Assembly: GCA_017428245.1 (NCBI GenBank)
Contig: JAFRRF010000032.1
Coordinates: 41,970-105,969, forward strand
DNA: 64,000 nucleotides
Source of the DNA: Bacteroidales bacterium
GTDB taxonomy: Bacteria > Bacteroidota > Bacteroidia > Bacteroidales > UBA932
Direction: 5' to 3'
Positions 34,404-42,734 of this stretch are shown here, one piece after another. The position numbers were made by a program, and so were the translations under genes. A model generated the notes under the pieces. It searched no databases and was not told the origin of the DNA. It saw nothing but the letters and a program-made list of their open reading frames with translations. Positions within the stretch are counted from its first letter, which is position 1. The number at the start of each line of letters is the position of its first letter.

Positions 34404-35845
34404 GGATCAATATATTATACCGAATCCTGACTGCTGTCGCAGTAGGGTTACTGATACTTGCTTCGTGCCGTCCGGAACTGGAATATGTGGAGAATTCCTT
34501 CCACTCGGGCAGTGCGACGCTGAGCGGGAGCGGTGAGACCCTTACCGTCCTGTTTGACTCTGATGCCGGCTCGGCTTCGCTCAATATAACCGCCTCCGGG
34601 ACCTGGACGGCAGAGTTCGTGAACGGCAGGGCTTACTGGTGCAAGCTTTCCCAGACCGAAGGGAGTCGCGGCACGGCGGCGCTGACCATTTCCGTGGAAT
34701 CCAACGGCGAATACGACGAGCGCGGCGCTTCCATACTGTTTACCTGCGGCGACGTCAAAAAGACCATCGTAGTGACGCAGAAACAGCATGATGCGATGCT
34801 CCTGACGAGCGGCCGGATGGAGATGAGCGCCGATGGCGGAGTCCTTGTGGTGGAGATGATGACCAATATCGATTTCACTTCTAAGATCGAGGCCGACGGC
34901 AGCGCCTGGATCCACGAACTGTCGTCAAAAGGACTGTCGAAGGCGACCGTTTCCTTCGCAATCGACGCCAATCCGTCGCTCGACCGTCGCTCCGGCACAA
35001 TCACTTTCAGCGGAGTGGCCGGGGAGGAGACTGTGACGGTGTACCAGAGAGGCGAGACGCCGACAATCGTCATCAGTGAGGAATCGCTGTCGATTCCGGC
35101 GGAGGAAGGTATCTTCAAGGTGGAAGTGGCCAGCAATCTGGATGTGTCCATCCGGATGCCGGAAGACTGCGACTGGCTGCGCGAAGTGATTACCAAGACC
35201 ATCTCGACCAATACCTATACCTTCGAATTTGAACGTAATCATACCCGTGAGCCGCGTCGCTGCGAACTGGTTTTCGAGAACGACGCATTTTCGCGGGCCG
35301 AAACGGTCTATGTCGAGCAGCAGAAGGCACCGATCCTCCTGTCCGACGAGTTGCAGCATGTGCAGAGTGCGGGCGACGTCGTCGCACTTATCCTGTCGGA
35401 TGCCGTCACCGGTTTCGATCAGATCCAGTTCCATTCGGACTGGCCTGAACCTGCGGGCATGGAGGCGGATTCCGCCGGCCGTCGCTTCCTGTTCCGGGTC
35501 GGTCCGAATCCGGAAAACAGTATCCGCACGGCGGAATGCAGCATTTTCCGTCCCGGTTTCGACAAGCCCGACCGGGTGACTTTCGTACAGTTCGGCGGTT
35601 GGCCGTCGTTCTCCTATGTCGTTAACGCCAGGGAAGTGTCTGCACCGGAAATCAAAGGAGCAGAGTCCGCGCTGATTATCTGGGGCGACGGCTCCTGCGA
35701 TTTCTACGATGAATCCCTGGTGCACCGCTATGAAAAGGATGGCCCGCACACGATCCGTATCGAAGGCGCCCAATTCCCGTTTTTCCTGATCCATTCTCCG
35801 CAAAACGGGATGACGTTTGATCTTTCGAAAATGGGTTTGAATTAG
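34400..35845 (+). CDS. Multi-BACON-domain lipoprotein
   Basis: 481 residues. Lipoprotein signal ending LILASC. Three or more repeats of about 90 residues, each with the BACON hallmark of an Ala/Ser-rich strand, a W-x-x-E or W-L stretch and a closing TVTQK/TVYQRGE/YVEQQK strand (residues about 45-130, 132-222 and 224-310). BACON domains are all-beta modules that bind or display, common in Bacteroidetes surface hydrolases and inhibitors. The C-terminal 150 residues are unassigned. It directly precedes the C10 protease gene and may be its inhibitor, anchor or substrate. Confidence 0.8.
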   Translation: MRINILYRILTAVAVGLLILASCRPELEYVENSFHSGSATLSGSGETLTVLFDSDAGSASLNITASGTWTAEFVNGRAYWCKLSQTEGSRGTAALTISVESNGEYDERGASILFTCGDVKKTIVVTQKQHDAMLLTSGRMEMSADGGVLVVEMMTNIDFTSKIEADGSAWIHELSSKGLSKATVSFAIDANPSLDRRSGTITFSGVAGEETVTVYQRGETPTIVISEESLSIPAEEGIFKVEVASNLDVSIRMPEDCDWLREVITKTISTNTYTFEFERNHTREPRRCELVFENDAFSRAETVYVEQQKAPILLSDELQHVQSAGDVVALILSDAVTGFDQIQFHSDWPEPAGMEADSAGRRFLFRVGPNPENSIRTAECSIFRPGFDKPDRVTFVQFGGWPSFSYVVNAREVSAPEIKGAESALIIWGDGSCDFYDESLVHRYEKDGPHTIRIEGAQFPFFLIHSPQNGMTFDLSKMGLN

Positions 35846-35857
35846 GAGGAAAGTGCT

Positions 35858-37687
35858 ATGAGAAGAATCATTCTGGGAATTGTCTGCCTGCTGTCGGGTG
35901 TGATCTCCTGTTTTGCCGGCGTGGTGACGCCGGACCGCGCCTCCGCGATGGCAGAAGCTTTTTTCAAGGCGAATCCGGCCACCAAGTCCGTGGCATCGCC
36001 TGTCAGGCTGGCCGCAATGTATCCCGACTTGCAGACCAAGTCGGGGGAGACGGCGCCGGGACTGTATGTCTATGAACGGGAATCCGGTGGCTTTGTGTTG
36101 ATTGCGGGCGATGATGCGCTGCGTCCGGTGCTCGGTTTTTCGGATACCGGCAGTTTCCCTTCGGTCGACCGCCTGCCTGTCAATCTGAAGGATGTGCTCG
36201 ACTTTTACGTGACAGTCCAGGAGTTGGCTCGCACCCGGGGCTGGATTGCGTCGGAGGATATCCGCGGCCAATGGGAACGTCCTGTCACGGCAGCGCCCAC
36301 TTCCACGAGCGTGCAGCTGACTACGGCCCGCTGGAACCAGTGGCGGCCGTTCAACGATCTTTGTCCGAAGGTCGATGGTCAGGAATGTCCCTGCGGCTGC
36401 GTGGCCACGGCGATGGCCATCATCATGTATTATCATAAGTGGCCGGAGAAGGGGACGGGAACCCTGCCTTCCTACGGCTTCAGATGGGATGATTATTACG
36501 GCGGATACAGATATCAGGTTGACGCTGTCCAACTCGGCCATACGTATGATTGGGGCAAGATGATGTCGGATTACAACGGCAACTATTCGCAGGAATCCGG
36601 TTACCAGGTGGCCGTATTGCTGCGCGACCTGGGCGTGATGAGCGAGATGGACTACGATCCCTCCGGTTCGGGCGCAAGCGGAACTTCGCCGATCCTGCTG
36701 GCGAAGTATTTCGGCTACGACAAGCAGATGCGCTATTTTGACCGGGAGGATTTCAGAGCCGCACGCTGGGAAGAGATGATACGGGACGAACTCGATGCGG
36801 GACGACCTGTATTCCACTGCGGTTTTTCAAGCCGGGGCGGCCACGCCTTCGTGATGGACGGCTATCGGGACCGTTATTTCAGCATCAACTATGGCTGGGG
36901 CGGCGGCAGCGGTTTCTATACGATCACGCCGATCGACGGCTATGAAAGCGATCTTACCGAGTTCAGCAAATGGCAGGATATGGTCACCCACATCATGCCC
37001 GACCAGGGCGGAGCGCCCTATGTCAGTTATTATGTCGGTTCGGATTTCGCCCCATTCGGCTGGGATTTCCGTTCCGATACGTTCAGGACCGGCTCGTCAC
37101 GGCTTTGGGCGTATTCCAGGTCGACTGCCGACGGGGATACGGAGCTGTGCTATTGCCTGTATGATGCTGATGAACATTTCAAGGAAGCCCTTTCCGATCC
37201 TTTCACGGTAACCAGCGGTTCGTGGCCGGTGATCGTCCCGTCCGTCGTGTGCCGGGCGCCATCCGCCCTGGCCGATGGAGACTGCATCATGCTCTCACGG
37301 CGGGATGAACGTTATCAGTGGGTTCCGCTGCCTCAGCAAAGGTATCAATACCTGATGCCGGATCCGACCCGGAAGCTTTCGGAGATGGTGTCCGTCGGAC
37401 GTTCCGAAGGGTACGCCACGCACTGGCAGCAAGGTTATTCTCCCTTCCTGGTTTTCCGCGCCTACAAGGATATTTACTGGGAGATCCGATCGAAAGACGG
37501 AGAGGTCCTTCTGACCAGCTCCGCGGATGGCGAGTATTATGATGAACACATATTATATTTGAGCGAAGTCCTGACCAATGAGTCGAAAAAGGACCGCGCC
37601 TATTTCGAATTCCAGCTGCCGTCTGGTGAATACTCGCTGTTTTTCCGCAATTTTGAGGAAGAAATGACTATAAAGATCATTTTGTAG
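35858..37687 (+). CDS. C10-family (streptopain-like) cysteine protease
   Basis: 609 residues: signal peptide, an inhibitory pro-region (residues about 24-130), then the C10 catalytic domain. The nucleophile is Cys181 in CPCGCVATAMAIIMYYHKWP and the catalytic His is His329 in GGHAFVMDGY; FSINYGWGGGSGFY follows. About 220 residues after the catalytic domain form a beta-rich C-terminal region. Relatives include SpeB, the Bacteroides Bfp proteases and interpain. Secreted as a zymogen and activated by pro-peptide cleavage. A strong Shine-Dalgarno (AGGAGGAAAG) precedes the ATG, 12 bp after the BACON gene. Confidence 0.93.
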   Translation: MRRIILGIVCLLSGVISCFAGVVTPDRASAMAEAFFKANPATKSVASPVRLAAMYPDLQTKSGETAPGLYVYERESGGFVLIAGDDALRPVLGFSDTGSFPSVDRLPVNLKDVLDFYVTVQELARTRGWIASEDIRGQWERPVTAAPTSTSVQLTTARWNQWRPFNDLCPKVDGQECPCGCVATAMAIIMYYHKWPEKGTGTLPSYGFRWDDYYGGYRYQVDAVQLGHTYDWGKMMSDYNGNYSQESGYQVAVLLRDLGVMSEMDYDPSGSGASGTSPILLAKYFGYDKQMRYFDREDFRAARWEEMIRDELDAGRPVFHCGFSSRGGHAFVMDGYRDRYFSINYGWGGGSGFYTITPIDGYESDLTEFSKWQDMVTHIMPDQGGAPYVSYYVGSDFAPFGWDFRSDTFRTGSSRLWAYSRSTADGDTELCYCLYDADEHFKEALSDPFTVTSGSWPVIVPSVVCRAPSALADGDCIMLSRRDERYQWVPLPQQRYQYLMPDPTRKLSEMVSVGRSEGYATHWQQGYSPFLVFRAYKDIYWEIRSKDGEVLLTSSADGEYYDEHILYLSEVLTNESKKDRAYFEFQLPSGEYSLFFRNFEEEMTIKIIL

Positions 37688-37712
37688 GATTGTTTTCGTA
37701 TCTTTATGTCGT

Positions 37713-39113
37713 ATGCGCAAATCCTTGTCCGTCTGTCTTTTGTCGCTTCTGGTCCCTTTGCTGGCCGGGGCGCAGGTCCCTTTGCTTGGCGGGCAGCTTA
37801 CAGGCGGTCTGGAGTCTGATTTCGCGCTTTACCGCGACGGCGGATACGGTTCCAACAATTACCTCAAACTCGACTATGTCCAGGGACGGTTTTCCGCCGG
37901 CGTACAGGTGGAGTGGTATCCGACCCCGATGCTGGGCTACGATCCCGGATTGAAGGGTTTCGGCGTGCCGGGAAAATACATTGCACTGACGGAAGAACTC
38001 TTCAGCCTGACGCTCGGCGATTTCTACGAGCAGTTCGGAATGGGTTTGATCCTCCGGAGCTGGGAAGACCGCAATCTGGGCTGGAACAATTCGATAGGAG
38101 GGGCGCGTGCCACGTTCCGGACCCGGAGCGACAGTTTTTCCTTCAAGGTTCTGTACGGTTTTCCCCGCAAGTATCTCTGGTACTCCGACACTCAGGTGGC
38201 CGGTGCGGGAGCCACCGTGCGTCTGGGCGGTTTTTCGCTGGAAGGGAGCGTTGCCGATTACATCACGGATGGCCGTCACGGAATCCGATGGTCGCTGATG
38301 CCTGCCTGGTCGAAGGGCGGTTTTGCCGTGAAAGCGGAGTATGCCCGCCGTCCTGGCGGAAATGCGCAGCTGGTGGAGATGAACTACGCTTCCCGCGGAT
38401 TCTCCTCATCGCTCACGCTGCGCCGGCTCGACGGGATGGGCGACCCGCTCGGAATGGATTACCTTCCGGCGCTCTGTCAGGAGCAGACCTATATGCTGGC
38501 TTCGCTGAACCCCTATACGACGTTCACCGCCGGTGAAATCGGCGGGGCGGCCGACGTGTTCTACCGTTACATGACCTGGCGTTTCCACGTGAACGGTTCG
38601 ATGATTTATGCTTTGCCCAAGGCATTGCGCAATTACGACGTCTACCGGATGTGTTACCGTGACATCAATATCGACGTGGAGACGCGCTGGAACAGCCGCT
38701 TCAAAACCGTAGCGTTCGTCAGCATCCAGGAGCAGTCGCCTTCGCGTGGGGACCGGCTGGCCACCGATGCGCAGAATGTCTTCGTGCTCGACGCTCTGTA
38801 CCGCTGGAGCGGCAAGTATTCCTTGCGTGCGCAGGTTCAGTATCTATACTCACAGGAGCTGACCCGCGACTGGATGGCGGCTTTGCTGGAATTCGGCCTG
38901 GCGCCGCATTGGAATCTTCACGTGAGCGATATGTACAATCACGGTGACACGAAGGAACACTATTACGAGGCAGGTGTATCCTATTCGCGCTCCGCCTTCA
39001 AACTGGCGGTCAGCTATGGCCATCAGCGGGCAGGCTACATTTGCTCCGGCGGCGTCTGCCGCTGGCAACCCGAATACACCGGCGGGATGGTCCGCCTTAA
39101 CTATGCGTTCTGA
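37713..39113 (+). CDS. DUF6029-type outer-membrane beta-barrel
   Basis: 466 residues with an SPI signal ending LLAGAQ and a C-terminal aromatic residue (LNYAF), the usual outer-membrane barrel signature. The body alternates aromatic-girdled strands. It resembles the DUF6029 proteins commonly found next to Omp28 and TlpA-like genes in Bacteroidales. The neighbouring protease and thioredoxins suggest a role in export or display. A TATCTTTA box at 37699-37706 might give some independent transcription. It ends 1 bp before the next start. Confidence 0.78.
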   Translation: MRKSLSVCLLSLLVPLLAGAQVPLLGGQLTGGLESDFALYRDGGYGSNNYLKLDYVQGRFSAGVQVEWYPTPMLGYDPGLKGFGVPGKYIALTEELFSLTLGDFYEQFGMGLILRSWEDRNLGWNNSIGGARATFRTRSDSFSFKVLYGFPRKYLWYSDTQVAGAGATVRLGGFSLEGSVADYITDGRHGIRWSLMPAWSKGGFAVKAEYARRPGGNAQLVEMNYASRGFSSSLTLRRLDGMGDPLGMDYLPALCQEQTYMLASLNPYTTFTAGEIGGAADVFYRYMTWRFHVNGSMIYALPKALRNYDVYRMCYRDINIDVETRWNSRFKTVAFVSIQEQSPSRGDRLATDAQNVFVLDALYRWSGKYSLRAQVQYLYSQELTRDWMAALLEFGLAPHWNLHVSDMYNHGDTKEHYYEAGVSYSRSAFKLAVSYGHQRAGYICSGGVCRWQPEYTGGMVRLNYAF

Positions 39114-39114
39114 T

Positions 39115-39924
39115 ATGAAAGTGAAACCGCTGTGGATCTGTCTCTTGCTGCTGGCTTTTTCCGCCTGCGTGGGTATTCACGAGGAGGAGGAGCCGGTCGT
39201 CGTGCCGGTAATCGATCCCGAGGACGGCAGCGCCGACATCGGAACCCGTTTCTTCCACCGGCTTTTCGTGTATGAATTCACGGCGACGTGGTGCCAGTAT
39301 TGCCCGAATATGAACGTAGCGCTGGAAGCGGTACGTGCGGAATGGCCTGGCCGTATCATTCCGGTCGCGGTGCACCAATACGACGATATGTCCGCCCGCG
39401 TCTGCGATACGATCGTCAGTCATTTTTCCATCTCCGGTTTTCCGCACCTGATCTTCGATTTCGACGGAAAAGCCCGGATCCAGCAGCAGGATCCCGCCTT
39501 GATCAAGGACTATGTGGAACAGGTCTTGCCTTCGGCGGCGGCCTGCGGTGTCGCAATCGATGCGGAACAGGAGGGGCGTGTGCAGATCAAGGTAAAGGCG
39601 GCCGAGGCAGGGGAGTATGCCCTGTCGGCCGCATTGGTCGAAGACGGCATCGTCGCGCGGCAGACGGGGGCGGGCGACAATTATGTCAACAATGCAGTGC
39701 TGCGTGCCACGCTGACGGCATCTTTCGCCGGTGAGCCGCTGGGAAATCTGATTGCAGGTGATGAGGTCACGCGCAGTTTCCCGGTCGATCCCGGCGAGAA
39801 CCTGCGTATTGTGGCGTGCGTTTTGAAGCGGATGGACGACGGCAGTTTCCGGGCGGTCAATGCCGCCCAATGTGCTTTGAACAAGAAAATCGATTACCGA
39901 TATGAACCGGATCTACAAGATTAG
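39115..39924 (+). CDS. Omp28-related thioredoxin-fold lipoprotein
   Basis: 269 residues from the ATG at 39115, which opens directly with a lipoprotein signal (MKVKPLWICLLLLAFSAC). The thioredoxin-like segment FTATWCQYCPN near residue 60 has a CxxC pair; an IPVAVHQYDD strand and ISGFPHLIFDFDG (cis-Pro loop) follow. The C-terminal half is a beta-sandwich as in Omp28. Probably a periplasmic or outer-membrane thiol-disulfide protein. It shares 23 bp with the next thioredoxin gene. Confidence 0.82.
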   Translation: MKVKPLWICLLLLAFSACVGIHEEEEPVVVPVIDPEDGSADIGTRFFHRLFVYEFTATWCQYCPNMNVALEAVRAEWPGRIIPVAVHQYDDMSARVCDTIVSHFSISGFPHLIFDFDGKARIQQQDPALIKDYVEQVLPSAAACGVAIDAEQEGRVQIKVKAAEAGEYALSAALVEDGIVARQTGAGDNYVNNAVLRATLTASFAGEPLGNLIAGDEVTRSFPVDPGENLRIVACVLKRMDDGSFRAVNAAQCALNKKIDYRYEPDLQD

Positions 39925-40411
39925 CTTTATCCTTCTGAGCCTGCTCCTTTGGTGCGGCCTGCCGCTTTCGGCGCAGGACGCCGGGCAGGTCAGGCTGCAG
40001 ACCCGCGACGGAAAGGTGATCCGTCCGGCCGACTGGGTGGACGGGGAGACCCCTTTCGTGGTTTCTTTCTGGTTTGCCACCTGCAAGTATTGCTTCGAAG
40101 AAATGGATGCTGTCAGCGAACGATTCGCGGAATGGAACGAGCAGGTGCCTTTCCGCTTCATCGGGGTATGCACCGACGATTCGCGTTCGATTGCCAAGGC
40201 CAAGGCCGTCTGCCAGAGCCGCGGCTGGGATGATTTCGAATTCTATTTTGATACCAACAAAGACTATATGCGGGCGATGAATGTGGTCACGATGCCGCAC
40301 TTGCTGCTTTTCGACCGGAACGGAAAATTGGTCTATACGCATATCGGCTACAGTCCGGGCGATGAAGAACAGCTCTTCGCCGAACTGCTGAAATTGAAGG
40401 CGACTAAATGA
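39902..40411 (+). CDS. TlpA-like periplasmic thioredoxin
   Basis: 169 residues with an SPI signal ending LPLSAQ. The redox motif is CKYC in [15 protein letters not shown], and the cis-Pro loop is [15 protein letters not shown]. TlpA/ResA family, most likely a periplasmic thiol oxidoreductase. It overlaps the Omp28-like gene by 23 bp. Two consecutive CxxC proteins behind a secreted cysteine protease suggest thiol handling of that protease or its barrel. Confidence 0.88.
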   Translation: MNRIYKISFILLSLLLWCGLPLSAQDAGQVRLQTRDGKVIRPADWVDGETPFVVSFWFATCKYCFEEMDAVSERFAEWNEQVPFRFIGVCTDDSRSIAKAKAVCQSRGWDDFEFYFDTNKDYMRAMNVVTMPHLLLFDRNGKLVYTHIGYSPGDEEQLFAELLKLKATK

Positions 40412-40439
40412 TAACCCTTTAATATCTTTTATCTTAAGT

Positions 40440-40601
40440 ATGGCAAAGTATGTATGTGATCTGTGCGGGTACGAATACGACCCGGCAGTCGGCGATCCTG
40501 ATGCGGGCGTGGCGCCCGGAACGGCTTTTGAAAACCTCCCGGCAGACTGGGTGTGCCCGCTCTGCGGTGCTGGGAAAGAGGATTTCTCTCCCGCCAAATA
40601 A
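40440..40601 (+). CDS. Rubredoxin
   Basis: 53 residues. Two CxxC(G)Y/L knuckles, [12 protein letters not shown] at residues 4-15 and [14 protein letters not shown] near 36-49, bind one iron with four cysteines. This is a standard-size cytosolic rubredoxin carrying single electrons at low potential, usually to oxygen- or peroxide-reducing proteins. No partner such as rubrerythrin or a rubredoxin reductase is adjacent. Gap of 28 bp from the TlpA gene, the largest in the 27-gene train. Confidence 0.96.
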   Translation: MAKYVCDLCGYEYDPAVGDPDAGVAPGTAFENLPADWVCPLCGAGKEDFSPAK

Positions 40602-40611
40602 GCGATCCGTG

Positions 40612-41304
40612 ATGCGGAAAACGTTTTTGTTATACGGCCTGTCCCTTCTGGTACTGGCCGTTTCTGCGTGCCATAAGCCGGTGGCTGTCTCTCCTGCCGA
40701 GCCCCGCATCGAGACGGGCGACCTGCTCTTTTTCGGCATCCCGATGGATTATGGGGAAGAAGGGATGTCCGGTGCCATCGCCGCGGCCACGGCCGATGGC
40801 GATTCGGTCAATTTCATCCATACGGCCATCCTGGAAGTCGATGACCTCGGGCAGGTGTGGGTAATCGATGCGACGATCGCCCACGGCGTCGACCGTCATC
40901 CGCTCGACACGCTCTTCGAGAATTTCGTGCTGCACCGCGGCGGCCCGCCGACCATCGAGGTCATGCGACTCACGGACAACAGCCAGGCGAAAGCGTTCGT
41001 CGAAGTATCGAAAGGATTCATTGGCGAAGCGTATGACAATTATTTCCTGGAAGGAAACGGCCTGCATTACTGCACGGAACTGGTCTATGACAGCTACGTC
41101 CGCGCCGACGGCACCCGCTGCTTCGAGCGGATCCCGATGAATTTCAAGAACCAGAAAGGGGAGATGCCCGCCTATTGGACCAACATCTTCGCTCTCCTCG
41201 GCCAACCCATCCCCCAGGACCAACCCGGCACCAACCCCCAGCAAATGCACGCCAGCCCCAATCTCGTCCACGTAACCTATCTGACCAATCCCTATCAGCA
41301 TTAA
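40612..41304 (+). CDS. YiiX/YebB-like permuted papain-fold amidase, lipoprotein
   Basis: 230 residues from the ATG at 40612, which opens with a lipoprotein signal ending VLAVSAC. The permuted NlpC/P60 (YiiX) pattern is visible: GDLLFFGI at the start of the domain, NFIHTAILEVDD with the catalytic His near residue 70, and LHYCTELVYDSY with the catalytic Cys near residue 157. Such enzymes hydrolyse amide bonds in peptides, glycopeptides or lipids; the substrate is unknown. Envelope-located. It sits between rubredoxin and a TIGR04076 protein. Confidence 0.85.
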   Translation: MRKTFLLYGLSLLVLAVSACHKPVAVSPAEPRIETGDLLFFGIPMDYGEEGMSGAIAAATADGDSVNFIHTAILEVDDLGQVWVIDATIAHGVDRHPLDTLFENFVLHRGGPPTIEVMRLTDNSQAKAFVEVSKGFIGEAYDNYFLEGNGLHYCTELVYDSYVRADGTRCFERIPMNFKNQKGEMPAYWTNIFALLGQPIPQDQPGTNPQQMHASPNLVHVTYLTNPYQH

Positions 41305-41319
41305 TGGCTGTTTGATTCG

Positions 41320-41616
41320 ATGAAAATCAAAATCACGGCCATCAGGAAGGCTTCGTATCCGGATTTGATGGCGAAATATGAGAACCCTATCGAACACACG
41401 TGCGATGTGCAGGAGGGGCAGGAGTGGATTTCGATCGACGGTCAGTGTCCTGAAGGGATGTGCCCTTCGGCCTGGAGCTCCATGCGGGTATTCGTCGAAG
41501 CACTGGCCCGTGGCGAGGGGAATTTCTATGACGGCTGGATGAAGAATCCGATGAGCGCCATGATCAGCTGCAACGACGGCTTCCGACCGGTGAGTTTCTA
41601 TATGGAAGTGATATGA
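41320..41616 (+). CDS. TIGR04076-family protein
   Basis: 98 residues. Cys-containing motif GQCPEGMCPSAWSSM near residue 42 and a third Cys in SCNDGFRPV match the TIGR04076 family of small anaerobe proteins of unknown role, possibly metal- or redox-related. No signal peptide. Its last codon overlaps the next start by 4 bp (ATGA). Confidence 0.8.
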   Translation: MKIKITAIRKASYPDLMAKYENPIEHTCDVQEGQEWISIDGQCPEGMCPSAWSSMRVFVEALARGEGNFYDGWMKNPMSAMISCNDGFRPVSFYMEVI

Positions 41617-42107
41617 AGTTTTGGCCGAATGTCCTATCCATACTGAGAATAGCAGGCTCCATCAGCCTGCTGTTTTGCGATGTGAAGGGATGGCCATTCT
41701 GGACTCTCTATGGACTCTGCGGGCTCAGCGACATTTTGGATGGTTGGCTGGCGAGAAAACTCCACGCGGAAAGCAAAACCGGATCCGTCTTGGACAGTGT
41801 GGCCGACATAATGCTCGTGGCCTGCTGCGCTATCCGGTTATTGCCGGTGTTGCAGATTCCTGTCTGGCTGTGGATCTGGGCCGGAGTGATTGTCTTCATC
41901 AAAATTGTGAACCAGCTATCAGCCCTGATCGTCTGCAAACGATTCTGTTTTCCGCACACTTGGGCCAACAAACTGGCCGGTTTGTTTCTTTTCCTGGCGA
42001 TCCCGGCCGTGTTCTGGTCGATGATTCCTATTGCCGTCGTGGCCGCCATAGCCACGTTCGCCGCCGTGCAAGAAGGGCATTTCATCAGAACAAAACAACT
42101 TTCTTGA
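41613..42107 (+). CDS. CDP-alcohol phosphatidyltransferase
   Basis: 164 residues with about four membrane helices. The full catalytic signature D-x2-D-G-x2-A-R-x8-G-x3-D-x3-D is present (from Asp in SDILDGWLAR to the Asp in SVADI). It transfers a phosphatidyl group from CDP-diacylglycerol (or another CDP-alcohol) to an alcohol such as glycerol phosphate, serine or inositol phosphate; the acceptor cannot be told from sequence. Last gene of the 27-gene train, followed by the hairpin array. Confidence 0.9.
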   Translation: MKFWPNVLSILRIAGSISLLFCDVKGWPFWTLYGLCGLSDILDGWLARKLHAESKTGSVLDSVADIMLVACCAIRLLPVLQIPVWLWIWAGVIVFIKIVNQLSALIVCKRFCFPHTWANKLAGLFLFLAIPAVFWSMIPIAVVAAIATFAAVQEGHFIRTKQLS

Positions 42108-42552
42108 GCCAAAGGCCAGATTATGGGGAAGCCCTCTCGGGTAGGCTTCCAAGATTACCTGTGGGTGTTCCCTCCGGTCCAGCCGTTGGACCGGAGGAAG
42201 CGGTTTACCGGGGTTTTTGCGCCTTCCGGTCCAGTGATTGGACCGGAAGGAACGGGCCACGTCTTCGAGTTCTTCCAAGCCAGAATGTGTGGCATCTATA
42301 TGTCTGTATATCAGTTTGTTGCTAATAATCGTGTGCGTAAAAATGCGCACACGATTATCTGTAATTAACTGATTACCAGGATAATAAGTGCCACGTTTTT
42401 TTTCGGCACTTTTCGGAGCGAAGCGACCCAGGGGAGTATTTACGTCATTCAGTGTAACCCGTTCAAGTCAATAAAAAACGCGTCGAAGACGCGAGGGGGT
42501 TCGGGGGGCTGTGCCACCTGTAGGAAAGAGAAGCGTAGCTTCTCATACTCCA
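42108..42552. other. Hairpin-array intergenic region, no gene
   Basis: 445 bp without a convincing gene. Four successive inverted repeats occupy 42127-42373 (see the repeat entry). The remaining 180 bp up to the tRNA terminator is GC-poor then GC-mixed, with no recognised signal. Confidence 0.6.
42127..42373. repeat. Array of four inverted repeats
   Basis: GGAAGCC/GGCTTCC (42127-42133, 42144-42150); CCTCCGGTCC/GGACCGGAGG (42171-42180, 42188-42197); CCTTCCGGTCC/GGACCGGAAGG (42222-42232, 42240-42250); and ATAATCGTGTGCG/CGCACACGATTAT (42325-42337, 42346-42358) nested in ATCAGTT/AACTGAT (42310-42316, 42367-42373). The second and third share the core CCGGTCC with 7-nt loops. The first can terminate the 27-gene train; the rest exceed what a terminator needs. 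Confidence 0.75.
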
Positions 42553-42553
42553 C

Positions 42554-42580
42554 AAAAAAATCCAGGTCCTGAGACCTGGA
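42554..42580 (-). terminator. Terminator of tRNA-Ala
   Basis: On the minus strand TCCAGGTC-TCAG-GACCTGGA (42580-42561) is followed by seven T. On the plus strand it is also followed by TTTTCTTTG, so it may act both ways. A longer outer pair ATACTCCACAAA / TTTGTGGAGTAT (42545-42556, 42586-42597) encloses it and includes the tRNA 3' strand. Confidence 0.85.
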
Positions 42581-42589
42581 TTTTCTTTG

Positions 42590-42662
42590 TGGAGTATAGG
42601 AGAATCGGACTCCTGACCTTTTGAATGCCATTCAAACGCTCTACCAACTGAGCTAATACCCC
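42590..42662 (-). tRNA. tRNA-Ala (anticodon GGC)
   Basis: 73 nt: acceptor GGGGTAT/ATACTCC, D arm GCTC/GAGC, anticodon arm TTTGA-ATGGCAT-TCAAA giving anticodon GGC (with the A32/U38 pair characteristic of this isoacceptor), and T arm AGGAG-TCCGATT-CTCCT. The T loop reads TCC where TTC is nearly universal, i.e. C at position 55. Discriminator A; CCA not encoded. Its own promoter and terminator flank it. Confidence 0.94.
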
Positions 42663-42673
42663 AGCGGACGGTG

Positions 42674-42704
42674 CAAAGGTAGTCGTTTTTTTTGTTTTTG
42701 CAAA
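42674..42704 (-). promoter_or_regulatory. Bacteroidota sigma promoter for tRNA-Ala
   Basis: On the minus strand TTTG (42704-42701), 19 bp, TACCTTTG (42681-42674): identical boxes and spacing to the tRNA-Val promoter. Confidence 0.85.
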
Positions 42705-42730
42705 GGTTTTGCGGACTTTTTGTAAATTTG
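42697..42730 (+). promoter_or_regulatory. Candidate promoter of the AI-2E transporter gene
   Basis: TTTG 42697-42700 and TAAATTTG 42723-42730 with a 22-bp spacer, slightly long. The -7 box ends only 4 bp before the ATG at 42735, so the transcript would be nearly leaderless. It overlaps the tRNA-Ala promoter. Confidence 0.6.
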
Positions 42731-42734
42731 AGGT

